Source: Roseiarcus sp963806935 | GTDB lineage: Bacteria > Pseudomonadota > Alphaproteobacteria > Rhizobiales > Beijerinckiaceae | Reading direction: 5' to 3' | DNA length: 64,000 bases | Assembly (NCBI GenBank): GCA_963806935.1 | Contig: CAWEAT010000009.1 | Coordinates: forward strand, 1-64,000 | In this document: positions 46,569 to 55,492 of the stretch, piece by piece | How the letters are laid out: the number at the start of each line of letters is the position of its first letter | How positions within the stretch are numbered: the stretch's first letter is position 1 | The notes under the pieces: generated by a model | Databases searched by the model: none | What the model saw: only the letters and a program-made list of their open reading frames with translations | What the model was told of the DNA's origin: nothing | Translations under genes and position numbers: made by a program

Positions 46569-49265
46569 CTAGATGCTCCAAGGCGGCGGAGCTGAGCGCT
46601 TCAGGTTGTAGCGTTCGATGGCGCTGGCAACGACCTCTGGCGCGATGACGCCCTCCGACGCAAGCGAATCGAGGGCGGCGATCACGATGTGATATCGGTC
46701 GACTTCGAAGAAGGCGCGCAGCGCTTGGCGCGTATCGCTCCGCCCAAAACCGTCCGTGCCAAGCGCAATGAACCGGGCATCCACATACGAGGCGATCATC
46801 TGCGGATAGGCGCGAACATAGTCTGACGCCGCGACGATGGGGGCGCCGCCCGGCAGGCAGGCGCCAAGGTGGCTGACGACCGGCTCCTCGAGCGGATTGA
46901 GTCTGTTGCGGCGTTCGGCCTCCCGCGCGTCCCTGGCAAGCTCGGAGTAGCTGGTCGCGCTCCAGACGTCGGTGGCGACGTCCCACTCGGCGTCCAGCAT
47001 CTTTGCCGCTTCGACAACTTCCGGGAGAATGGCGCCCGAGCCCAGGAGACGGACAAAGCGGCTGCGTTCCTTCGAACCATGCGACGCGAAGTGGTAGAGG
47101 CCTCTGACAATGCCCGCTTCCGCCATTTCGGGCTTCGACGGCTGGTTATAATTCTCGTTCATCGCGGTAATGTAGTAGAACTCGTCCTTGCCATGCTCCA
47201 TCATCGAGCGCACGCCGTGATCGAGGATCACGGCCATTTCGTACGCGAAAGCCGGGTCATAAGCGCGGCAGTTGGGAATTGTCGCGGCGAGCAAATGGCT
47301 TGAACCGTCCTGGTGCTGCAGCCCCTCGCCCGCCAGCGTCGTGCGACCGGCCGTGGCTCCGATCAGGAACCCGCGCGCCCTCTGGTCGGCAGCCGCCCAA
47401 ATGAGATCGCCGACGCGCTGGAAGCCGAACATGGAGTAGAAGATGTAGACCGGCAGCATCGCGAGGCCATGGACGCTGTAGGAGGTGGCGGCCGCGACCC
47501 ACGACGACAGGGCGCCGGCTTCGGTAATGCCCTCCTCGAGGAGTTGGCCCTCCTTCGATTCCCTGTAATAGAGCATCGAATTCGCGTCCTCCGGTTCGTA
47601 GAGCTGACCGACCGACGAATAGATGCCGACCTGGCGGAAGAGGTTCGCCATGCCAAAGGTTCGCGCTTCGTCCGCGACGATCGGAACGATGCGCGGCCCG
47701 AGCGTCTGGTCTTTGAGAAGGTTGCCGATCAGACGCACGACCGCAACGGTCGTCGACATTGTCTTTCCCTCGGCGCGAAGGGCGAAATCGGCGTAGGTTT
47801 CGAGCGCGGGCGCGCGGATCGGCGAAGCCCCGCGTCGGCGGGCCGGCAAATAGCCGCCCAGCATTCGGCGCCGGCTGCGGAGATAGGCGAGCTCCGCGCT
47901 GTCGTCGGCCGGACGGTAAAAAGCCAGATTCTGGACCTGCTCGTCGCTGAGCGGCAAAGCGAAGTTGTCGCGAAAGGCCAGGAGCGCGCTGACATCAAGC
48001 TTCTTGGCCTGGTGAGCGGTCATCCGGGACTCTCCGGCGCCGCCCATGCCGAAGCCTTTCTTGGTCTTTGCCAGGATGACGGTCGGCCGTCCCGTCGTCG
48101 ATTTGGCGGCCTGGAAAGCGGCGAACAGTTTCCTGAAATCATGTCCGCCCCGCTTCAAGCCATCGATCTCCTCGGCGGACATATCCGCGACGAGGGCGAG
48201 CACTTCCGGGTCCTCCTCGAAGAAATGCGCCAGATTGTAAGCGCCGTCCCTGGCGCCGAGCGTCTGATACTTGCCATCGACGGTGGCCGCGAAGCGACGC
48301 AGAAGCGCGTGGTTGACGTCTCGGGCGAAGAGGGCGTCCCATTCCGATCCCCACAGCACCTTGATGACGTTCCAGCCTGCTCCGCGAAAGGTCATCTCCA
48401 GGTCCTGGATGATCTGGCCATTGCCCCGCACCGGCCCATCCAGCCGCTGGAGATTGCAGTTGATGATGAAGGTCAGGTTGTCGAGCTTCTCGCGCGCCGC
48501 GAGCGAGAGGCCCGCGATCGACTCAGGCTCGTCCATCTCGCCGTCGCCGAAGACGCCCCAAACGCGCCGGCCATCCGTGTCCAGGAGGCCGCGATCGCGC
48601 AAGTAGCGCATGAAGCGGGCCTGGTAGACGGCGCTGATCGGCCCGATGCCCATGGACCCCGTGGGCGTCTGCCAGAAGTCCGGCATCAGCCAGGGATGGG
48701 GATAGGATGAGAGGCCGGAGCCGCCGATCTCCTGCCGATAACGCTCCAGCTGCGCCTCGGTGAGACGGCCTTCGAGGAAGGCGCGCGCATAGACGCCGGG
48801 GGCCGAGTGCGGCTGGAAAAAGACGACATCGCCGCCCTGTTCGCCGTCCGCTCCGCGGAAGAAATGATTGAAGCCGACCTCGAAAATCTCGGCGGCGGAA
48901 GCGTAGCTCGCGACGTGCCCGCCGAGCTCGCCGTGAGCGGCGTTCGCGCGCACGACCATCGCCAGCGCATTCCAGCGAATGATCGCCGTGATGCGGGTCT
49001 CCATGTCGATGTCGCCGGGAAATGCACCCTGCTTTTCGGGCGGGATCGTGTTCCGATAGGGGCCGAAGGGCAGTACATCGGGTACGACGCCGAGATCCTT
49101 CGCCTTGCGGTCGAGCGCGGATAGCAGGAATTCCGCCCGCTCGCCGCCCGCGACTCGAAAGACGGATTCGAGCGCGTCGAGCCATTCGGCGGTCTCGGTT
49201 GGATCAGGGTCGCCCTCCGCGCTCGAGTCCTTGACGGTCTGGCCCGGATTGATCCTCTCGAGCAT
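46569..49265 (-). CDS. aceE: Pyruvate dehydrogenase E1, homodimeric type
   Basis: Decarboxylates pyruvate and transfers the acetyl group to lipoyl-E2. The 898-residue protein has the AceE features: GDIDMETRITAIIRWNALAM, HSAPGVYARAFLEG, the TPP/Mg motif GDGEMDEPES followed by NCNLQRLDGPVRGNG, and the transketolase-like central and C-terminal domains. It is intact. Many relatives use the E1alpha/E1beta type; this window holds both types, about 5 kb apart. The divergent Lrp-type gene is a likely regulator. Confidence 0.96.
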   Translation of the reverse strand: MLERINPGQTVKDSSAEGDPDPTETAEWLDALESVFRVAGGERAEFLLSALDRKAKDLGVVPDVLPFGPYRNTIPPEKQGAFPGDIDMETRITAIIRWNALAMVVRANAAHGELGGHVASYASAAEIFEVGFNHFFRGADGEQGGDVVFFQPHSAPGVYARAFLEGRLTEAQLERYRQEIGGSGLSSYPHPWLMPDFWQTPTGSMGIGPISAVYQARFMRYLRDRGLLDTDGRRVWGVFGDGEMDEPESIAGLSLAAREKLDNLTFIINCNLQRLDGPVRGNGQIIQDLEMTFRGAGWNVIKVLWGSEWDALFARDVNHALLRRFAATVDGKYQTLGARDGAYNLAHFFEEDPEVLALVADMSAEEIDGLKRGGHDFRKLFAAFQAAKSTTGRPTVILAKTKKGFGMGGAGESRMTAHQAKKLDVSALLAFRDNFALPLSDEQVQNLAFYRPADDSAELAYLRSRRRMLGGYLPARRRGASPIRAPALETYADFALRAEGKTMSTTVAVVRLIGNLLKDQTLGPRIVPIVADEARTFGMANLFRQVGIYSSVGQLYEPEDANSMLYYRESKEGQLLEEGITEAGALSSWVAAATSYSVHGLAMLPVYIFYSMFGFQRVGDLIWAAADQRARGFLIGATAGRTTLAGEGLQHQDGSSHLLAATIPNCRAYDPAFAYEMAVILDHGVRSMMEHGKDEFYYITAMNENYNQPSKPEMAEAGIVRGLYHFASHGSKERSRFVRLLGSGAILPEVVEAAKMLDAEWDVATDVWSATSYSELARDAREAERRNRLNPLEEPVVSHLGACLPGGAPIVAASDYVRAYPQMIASYVDARFIALGTDGFGRSDTRQALRAFFEVDRYHIVIAALDSLASEGVIAPEVVASAIERYNLKRSAPPPWSI

Positions 49266-49390
49266 GTCGTCGCTCCGCTTTGGATGCGCGGGATCATAGC
49301 GGTGAGGCAGCCGAATATCCTGCCGAACATATTGTCGAGGCCCGCCATTTTGGGCATATGTGCCGAATGGGGCGAAAGCTACAGCATGAA
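49266..49390. promoter_or_regulatory. Divergent promoter region of aceE and the Lrp-type gene
   Basis: These 125 bases separate two divergent genes. They contain AT-rich patches in phase (GAATATCC at about 49313, ACATATTG at about 49327, CATTTTGGGCATATG at about 49346), the kind of sequence Lrp-family proteins bind. No exact promoter boxes can be fixed by eye. Confidence 0.35.
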
Positions 49391-49879
49391 ATGCCGATTG
49401 GCCGGCTGGACGCCATCGACATTCGAATCCTGGCCGCGCTGCAGGATGACGGCAGCCTCACCAATGTCGACCTCGCAAGACAGGTAGGGCTATCACCCTC
49501 GCCGTGCCTCGCTCGCGTACGAGCGCTGGAGGAGGCAGGGGTGATCCTGCGCAAGGTCACCCTGCTGGATCCGGTCAAGCTTGGTGCAAACGTCAGCGTC
49601 TTTATTCAGGTCACGCTCGAGAAACAGACCGAACCGGTGCTCGATTCATTCGAGGCGGCGATCGCGGGCTTTCCGGAGGTGATGGAATGCTATCTTATGA
49701 CCGGCGACTCCGACTATCTTCTACGGGTTGTCGTTTCCGACACTGTCGCCCTGCAGCACTTCATCGTCGGCCGGCTGTCGAAGACGCGTGGAGTGGCCAA
49801 TATCCGATCCAGTTTCGCCCTGAAACAGGTGAAGTACAAGACCGCGCTTCCGATCAATGATCTGACCGATCGACGATAA
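49391..49879 (+). CDS. Lrp/AsnC-family transcriptional regulator
   Basis: The 162-residue product has an N-terminal winged HTH (LDAIDIRILAALQDDGSLTN, then VDLARQVGLSPSPCLARVRA) and a C-terminal RAM ligand-binding domain (VMECYLMTGDSDYLLRVVVS). I take the ATG of MPIGRLDAIDI; in-frame ATGs at 49358 and 49367 would add up to 11 residues. Divergent position suggests it senses an amino or keto acid and controls aceE (inference). Confidence 0.9.
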   Translation: MPIGRLDAIDIRILAALQDDGSLTNVDLARQVGLSPSPCLARVRALEEAGVILRKVTLLDPVKLGANVSVFIQVTLEKQTEPVLDSFEAAIAGFPEVMECYLMTGDSDYLLRVVVSDTVALQHFIVGRLSKTRGVANIRSSFALKQVKYKTALPINDLTDRR

Positions 49880-49891
49880 GTTGGCGCGATG

Positions 49892-50918
49892 TCATTGCGG
49901 CGTCGGCGCGTCGTGCGCGATGAGCCCGCGGCTCTTGAGATCCGACCAGAGCGCAGCCGGTATCGGATGCCGGCAATGCTCGACGTTCTGCCGGACCTGA
50001 TCGGGGCTGATGGCGCCCGGGATGATCGAGGCGACGATCGGGTGGGCGAGCGGGAACTGCAGGGCCGCCGCCGCGAGCGGCGTGCCGTGCGCCTTGCACA
50101 CGGCCTGAAATCTTGGTCACCCGGTCCATCTCTTCGGGTGTTGCGTCAAGGTAGTTGTACTTCGCGCCCGGTACCGGACCTGTCGCTGTGATCCCGGAGT
50201 TGAAGACGCCGCCCACCACGACGCCGACCCCGGCCCGCTGACAGTAAGGAAACTCCTCCTTCAGAACCTCCTGCTCCATCAGCGTGTATCGGAGCGCCAC
50301 CAGGAAGAAGTCGAGCGGGATCATGTCGAGGAATCGGGGCATCATCCCCAATTCGTTGATTCCGGCCCCAACCCCGCGCACAAGGCCATGCGAGCGCAAC
50401 TCGTCGAGAGCCCGCCAGCCGGAGGTGAAGAGCTGGCTGAGATGAGCGGAAACTTTCGCTTCGGTCAGGTGGAACCAGAAGTCGAGATCGTGGATGAGCA
50501 GGAGGTCGATACGATTCATGCCGAGTCTCATCTGAGACTGCTCGTAAGAGCGCATGATTCCGTCGTAGCTGTAGTCGTGCACATGATTGAAGTGGAGTCC
50601 GCCCGCCCAAGGTTCAGTTTGGAACTCGTGCGGCTTGGCCGGAGGGAAGAACCAGCGGCCGACTTTGGTCGAGAGAACAAATTCGGACCGCGGCTTCGGG
50701 TCGAGGAAACGACCGCAACGAATCTCGGCCAGACCCCGGCCGTAATAGGGCGCGGTATCATAGTAGCGAATGCCGGCGTCCCACGCCGCTTTGAGTGTTG
50801 CAGCGGCCGTCGCTTCGTCGAGCCGGACAAAGAGCTCGCCTAGCGGCGCGCTGCCAAAACCCAGTTGCGTGACCTCCACCCCGGTCTTTCCGAGCTTCCT
50901 CTTGTCTAAAGGATTCAT
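49892..50918 (-). CDS. Aldo/keto reductase, D-threo-aldose 1-dehydrogenase-like (frame break)
   Basis: The AKR tetrad is Asp54, Tyr59, Lys85 and His143 (YYDTAPYYG, STKVG, LLLIHDLD). The N-terminus and HDLDFWFHLTEAKV resemble aldose dehydrogenases acting on L-fucose and related sugars. One extra base at about 50108-50110 breaks the frame; corrected it continues VCKAHGTPLAAAALQFPLAH and ends LIAHDAPTPQ at 49892, 341 residues. It probably oxidises an aldose to the lactone as first step of the surrounding pathway. Confidence 0.85.
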
Positions 50919-50943
50919 AAGCGTCCAAACTCCCAGTTTTCTT

Positions 50944-51252
50944 CTACACTCTTGCGGTTGCCAAGTAGGGCTCGTTCACGAGATTGCGGAGGCGACCCTT
51001 GGTCAGGTAGAGCATCGCTGTCTCGACCGAGAGACGCCTCGCGTCGGCGCGACGGACAAAGCCGGCGTCAATCGGCATCTCATGCCACGATACAATTCCA
51101 TCCGCCCGCGCGAGAGCATCGACGGGAAGCCGGTCGACGTCGCGTTCCCGGCAGATTGTCCAGTCGACATCGGGACCAGCGGTCCGCCGCTCGATCTCGG
51201 CGTCGTCGAGATATTGCGCGTCGGGCGTGACGAGATGGAGGCGCAAAGGCAT
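50944..51252 (-). pseudogene. Internally deleted D-2-hydroxyacid dehydrogenase
   Basis: The 102-codon frame begins like a D-isomer-specific 2-hydroxyacid dehydrogenase (LVTPDAQYLDDAEIERRTAG ... DALARADGIVSWHEMPIDA) and ends like its C-terminus (VETAMLYLTKGRLRNLVNEP). The roughly 220 residues between, with the NAD-binding domain and catalytic Arg, Glu and His, are missing without a frame change. The product could not be an active dehydrogenase. Junction lies near codons 66-72. Confidence 0.72.
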
Positions 51253-51304
51253 TTCGCTCCCGGTACACCGCTGCCCCGAGGAGCGGCTGGCAGGCGAAGA
51301 CCAT

Positions 51305-52099
51305 TCAGGTTTTCGCAGCGAGATAGTCGTGAATAATGCGTCCGGAGACAAGCGTGAAGTCGGCCCGCCAGTAAAGGCCGTCGAGCATTTCGATGACAGG
51401 CAGGCGGTGGATTGGGGCCTGAGCGTTGGGGCGCAATTCGACGGTGCAAGGTCCGCCCCAGCACTCGTGCACGGTGACGTCCGCCAGTCGGCGCGCTGTC
51501 AGTTGCCGGATCGCCGGCCGGCCGTCGATGTGGTCGACCGACTTCAGATTGATGTTGAGTGCGAAATCGAAGTGCCGCGTCAGGCTGTCGATGCTGTCGG
51601 GCCATTGCTTCGTCGGCATGGTTCCGGTCAGCACATCGATCCCGTTGCGGCTGACGGCGCCGACCGTGAGATCGCCGCGGATTTCGAGGCGAGGCTCACC
51701 GAGCTTTTTTGGCTGGCCGTGGACCTCTCGGCCATGCGCTACGCCAACATCGGAGGACAGAAAGAGATAGGGCGAGTAGGATCCGGCTATATCCGCGCCG
51801 GGCAGCCTGCAGCCAACCGAGACGTTGCTCTCGCCGTAGGCGCCAAGCCAATCGACATCGTTCATCCGGTACACGTGGGCGAGCACCACGTCGGACGCCG
51901 GCTCGAGCGGCGGCGGCAACAGTCGAGCGACCGCCGCCTCGTTGGTCCGCCACGCGAGCGTCAGAACCTCGACATTGCGAAAGGTGAAAGGGAAGGGGGG
52001 GACAGTCGGGGCGTCCCATGGCGTCGAAAATCCTGGCGCCAGTATGTCCTCAACCGTGAGACGATCGAGACCGCCGCGACGCAGGTCTTTTCCGGTCAT
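51305..52099 (-). CDS. Acetoacetate decarboxylase-family protein
   Basis: The 264-residue protein matches the acetoacetate decarboxylase superfamily: PPLEPASDVVLAHVYRMNDV, then GREVHGQPKKLGEPRLEIRG, where the Lys pair is the region holding the Schiff-base lysine. Members decarboxylate beta-keto acids or act as aldolase-dehydratases. The sugar-oxidation neighbourhood makes a keto-acid substrate other than acetoacetate likely (inference). It lies between the deleted dehydrogenase and the Gfo/Idh gene on the same strand. Confidence 0.88.
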   Translation of the reverse strand: MTGKDLRRGGLDRLTVEDILAPGFSTPWDAPTVPPFPFTFRNVEVLTLAWRTNEAAVARLLPPPLEPASDVVLAHVYRMNDVDWLGAYGESNVSVGCRLPGADIAGSYSPYLFLSSDVGVAHGREVHGQPKKLGEPRLEIRGDLTVGAVSRNGIDVLTGTMPTKQWPDSIDSLTRHFDFALNINLKSVDHIDGRPAIRQLTARRLADVTVHECWGGPCTVELRPNAQAPIHRLPVIEMLDGLYWRADFTLVSGRIIHDYLAAKT

Positions 52100-52132
52100 T
52101 CCCCCTCCATAGCGAAGTTGCCTCGCGCCGAA

Positions 52133-53206
52133 CTACACGTCTTCGAGGCGTCCCGAACGCGCCGAACGATACAGCGCATCGAGAACCTCGACGGCGCGCA
52201 TACCCACGATGCCCGGCGACTGGTTCTCGACCTGTCGGCCAAGGCAGATATCCACGAGGATGTTCAACGGCTTTTCGCAAGCGTAAGCGCCTGCGCCCTT
52301 CGGCATGTCGACGATGGTATCCCGCCCATCGCGCCGCCACACCTCGAGGCGCTCGCGTTCGATGTCGAGCGCAAGCACCCCTTCCGAGCCGAAGATGCGC
52401 AGATCGATCTGGTTTCCCCGGTGCTTGGGCGTTGTCGCGGAGCCCGAGACCGAAGCGGTCGCGCCATTGGCGAATTGCACGACGGCAGCATCGTAATAGT
52501 CGACGCCGGTCGGCGACTTGCCGGTGAGGGCGAACACCCGCGTCGGTTCGAGATCAGCGATGCGAAACAACAATCCCAGCGCATGCACGAGCTGGCCCCA
52601 GCCATAGCCTCCCGCCCGCATGGGATCGGCCCACGTCGAAGGCGGCGGACGGAACATGTGAGTCTCGGTTTCCTTCATCGGCTGGCCGGCGAACAGGTCT
52701 TCCAAAGCTGAGGCCATCTGCAGGACAACATGCTCGACGCGCCCGATCCGTCCGGTGGCGACCAGCGACCGCGCCTCGTCGGTCCAGTCCTTGAAGTTCC
52801 AACCGTAGGGCACGATCACCTGTTTGCCTGCGGCGTCTGCTTTGGCGATCAGGTCGCGAGCGTCCGCCGTTGTGGTGGTCAATGGCTTTTCCACCAACAG
52901 GTGGCAGCCTTTGGCCAGGGCGGCGAGAGCGTGTTCGTGGTGCAGAACATGAGGCGACGAGATCACCACGCCGTCCATCGGGATCTCATCCAGCATGGCG
53001 CGATAGTCTTCGAAACCGGCGGGCACTTCAAATTTGCGCTGCAGCTCGGCCAGCTCCGCTGCGCCCAGGCGGTTGATTGCGACGATTTCGCAGTCCTTGT
53101 TGGCTTTCAGCACCGGCAAGTGGTTGACCGCCGCCCACCAACCGGCGCCGATCACGCCGATGCGCGCCTTCCGAGACATTCCCTCGCCCTTGGCTCGATC
53201 ATCCAT
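52133..53206 (-). CDS. Gfo/Idh/MocA-family oxidoreductase
   Basis: The 357-residue protein has an N-terminal NAD(P)-binding Rossmann motif (IGVIGAGWWAAVNHLPVL), the EKP motif (CHLLVEKPLTTTTADA) with its Lys, and the C-terminal alpha/beta domain with PLNILVDICLG. Such enzymes oxidise sugars or inositols. A second possible start is MSRKARIGV nine codons in. It is divergent from the dehydratase gene and heads the minus-strand group of four. Confidence 0.9.
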   Translation of the reverse strand: MDDRAKGEGMSRKARIGVIGAGWWAAVNHLPVLKANKDCEIVAINRLGAAELAELQRKFEVPAGFEDYRAMLDEIPMDGVVISSPHVLHHEHALAALAKGCHLLVEKPLTTTTADARDLIAKADAAGKQVIVPYGWNFKDWTDEARSLVATGRIGRVEHVVLQMASALEDLFAGQPMKETETHMFRPPPSTWADPMRAGGYGWGQLVHALGLLFRIADLEPTRVFALTGKSPTGVDYYDAAVVQFANGATASVSGSATTPKHRGNQIDLRIFGSEGVLALDIERERLEVWRRDGRDTIVDMPKGAGAYACEKPLNILVDICLGRQVENQSPGIVGMRAVEVLDALYRSARSGRLEDV

Positions 53207-53261
53207 ATTCGCGTTTCACATGCTACGGTATCACGGGCGTGTTGAACATCCTGCCGAGAGC

Positions 53262-53292
53262 TTGACGCTATCGGGCGCGCCACATTAGCGTT
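53262..53292 (+). promoter_or_regulatory. Possible promoter of the dehydratase-E1-E2 operon
   Basis: TTGACG at 53262-53267 is followed after about 15 bases by CATTAG-like sequence in the 113-base gap between divergent genes. It fits a weak sigma-70 promoter for the plus-strand operon but rests on two imperfect boxes. Confidence 0.28.
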
Positions 53293-53319
53293 TGTCTCAC
53301 TCTCTTGATTGGGCATGCG

Positions 53320-54439
53320 ATGGCGCAGCGGTTGAAGATTGAACGCATCGAATGCGTCCCGCTCAGCATGCCCCTTCCGCGGACATTCCGCGGCAGCAAT
53401 TACTTCATGACGCATCGCTGCACGATCATTACCAGAGTGTACACGTCGGCGGGGATCATCGGCGAAATCTACAACGGCGACGAATTTGAAACCCAGGCGG
53501 AGGTGGTCAAGATCATCCTCGACGAGATCCAGCCGCTGCTGATCGGCAAGGACGCTTTCAACATCGAGGGATGCTGGGAGCTTATGAGGAAGCCGAGCAC
53601 CAACATCCTGCGCGACCGGAAACTCGCGATGTGCGCGCAAGCTTGTGTCGACAGCGCGCTCTGGGATGCGGTAGGCAAGGCGCTCGGCGCGCCGCTTTAC
53701 AAGCTTTGGGGCGGCTATACCGACCGGCTCCCGTCCATCTGCATCGCCGGCTATTACGAGGAAGGCAAGACGCTCGCCGATTTTGGCCGCGAGATGGAGC
53801 AGATCAAACTTCAGGGCCACGCAGGCTGCAAATTCAAAGTCGGAGGGCGCACCCCGGCCGAAGACGCCGAGCGTGTGCGGGTCGCGCGCAAAGCGGTCGG
53901 CAAGGATTTCATCCTTGTCGTCGACGCCAATCAGAACTGGACATTACGGCAGGCGGTCGAATTCTCTCGTCTCGCAGCCGATCTCGACATTCGCTGGTTC
54001 GAAGAACCGGTGCGGTGGGAGAACGACCGCCTTGATATGGCGGCGGCGCGCAGCCAGACCGGGATTCCGATCTGCGCCGGCCAGAGCGAGATTTCGCGCT
54101 CCGGCTGTCGCGATCTCATGATGTCCGGCGCGATCGACGTTTGCAATTTCGACGCCAGCTGGGGCGGGGGTCCGACCGAATGGCGACGCGTCGCGGCCTT
54201 GGCGTCCTCGTTCGCTGTTGAAATGGGACATCACGAGGAGCCGCAAATCTCCGCTCACCTCCTGGCCGCGATTCCGAACGGGACCTACCTCGAGTTCCTT
54301 TCACCCGGATCGCGATCCGATGTTCTATCGCCTTGTCGCCAATCGATCGGCGCTCAAGGACGGGTGCTACGACGTGCCATCAGGCCCCGGTTTCGGGCTC
54401 GAGCTCGATAAGGACGCGGTCCGCAACTATCGGGTATGA
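53320..54439 (+). CDS. Mandelate racemase/enolase superfamily dehydratase (frame break)
   Basis: The mandelate racemase-type catalytic set is present: Lys171-x-Lys173 (CKFKVGG), metal ligands Asp202 (VVDANQNW), Glu228 (WFEEPV) and Glu257, and His304 (MGHHEEP). It most likely dehydrates a sugar acid. One extra C at about 54297 breaks the frame; corrected it reads EFFHPDRDPMFYRLVANRSA and ends at 54439, about 372 residues. First gene of a plus-strand operon with E1 and E2 genes. Confidence 0.88.
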
Positions 54440-54478
54440 CCGCCGGTTGGACGAGATAAAGGCAGGGAGCGAGACGAA

Positions 54479-55492
54479 ATGACCGAGCCGCCGCCCGAAA
54501 GCGGAAGCGCGAGCAACCAGGCAGCCGCGTCTCTGAGCGTCGAGGATCGGATCGGTCTTTTCCGTACGATGACCCTGATCCGGGAGTTCGAAGAGCAGGT
54601 CCATCGCTCTTATCTGGAGGGTCTCGTTCACGGGACGACCCACTTGTGCAACGGACAGGAGGCCGTCTCAGCCGGAGTCGCCAAGGCGCTGCGTGAGGAC
54701 GACTACGTTAGCTACACCTATCGCGGACACGGGCAATGCCTCGCTCGGGGGATGGATCTCGAAGCCGCCTTCGCCGAGCTGTTTGGACGCGATACCGGCG
54801 TTTGCGGCGGACTTGGCGGCTCGATGCACCTCACCGACATCGACCGCGGCCTGATCGGCGCCTTTGGGATCGTGGGCGCCGGTTTGCCGGTGGCTGTGGG
54901 AGCAGGGCTCTCGGCGCAACTCGCCGGCCGGAAACAGGTCTCGGTGTGCTTTTTCGGCGACGGGGCGACCAATATCGGCGCCTTCCACGAGGCCATGAAC
55001 ATGGCGCAGGTCTGGAGATTGCCGGTGATCTTCGTCTGCGAAAATAATCTCTACGGGGAGTTCAGCCATATCCTCCATACGACCCCCTACGAGAACCTCG
55101 TCGTCCGCGCGGCCGGCTATTCGATGCAAACCGAACTGGTTGACGGCAACGACGTTCTCGCCGTCTATGACGCCGCGGCCCCGGCGGTGTCTCGCGCGCG
55201 CGACGGCGAGGGACCTACGTTCATCGAGTGCAAGACCTATCGCCATCGCGGCCATTCGCGCACCGATCCGGCAAGGTATCGCGACCCGGCTGAGGTCGAC
55301 GCTTGGTTGAAGCGAGATCCGATCGCGCTCTACCGAACCGCGCTTTGCGCCGGCGGCCTCATGTCCGAAGTTGGCGCAGAGCACATCGCCGCCGAGGCTC
55401 GTTCGCTCGTCAAGGCGGCCGCAGACCGCGCAGCGGCCGCGCCATGGCCGTCCCCGACGCAGGACTTCATGGCCAGGACGTTCGTCCGATGA
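54479..55492 (+). CDS. 2-oxo acid dehydrogenase E1 alpha subunit
   Basis: Thiamine-diphosphate-dependent E1alpha of 337 residues. TPP/Mg motif GDGATNIGAFHEAMNMAQ ending with NNLYGEFS, and the phosphorylation-loop-like YRHRGHSRTDPARYRDPAEV are clear. By sequence pattern it groups with pyruvate/acetoin dehydrogenase alpha subunits. The stop overlaps the E1beta start (ATGA). Placement after a sugar-acid dehydratase suggests oxidation of a keto acid from that route. Confidence 0.93.
   Translation: MTEPPPESGSASNQAAASLSVEDRIGLFRTMTLIREFEEQVHRSYLEGLVHGTTHLCNGQEAVSAGVAKALREDDYVSYTYRGHGQCLARGMDLEAAFAELFGRDTGVCGGLGGSMHLTDIDRGLIGAFGIVGAGLPVAVGAGLSAQLAGRKQVSVCFFGDGATNIGAFHEAMNMAQVWRLPVIFVCENNLYGEFSHILHTTPYENLVVRAAGYSMQTELVDGNDVLAVYDAAAPAVSRARDGEGPTFIECKTYRHRGHSRTDPARYRDPAEVDAWLKRDPIALYRTALCAGGLMSEVGAEHIAAEARSLVKAAADRAAAAPWPSPTQDFMARTFVR

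Noticed and set aside
46294..46986. A 230-codon minus-strand frame over the CAGGGAA repeats and the aceE end
   Set aside because: It overlaps the conserved aceE C-terminus in another frame, and its remainder is a translation of the repeats.
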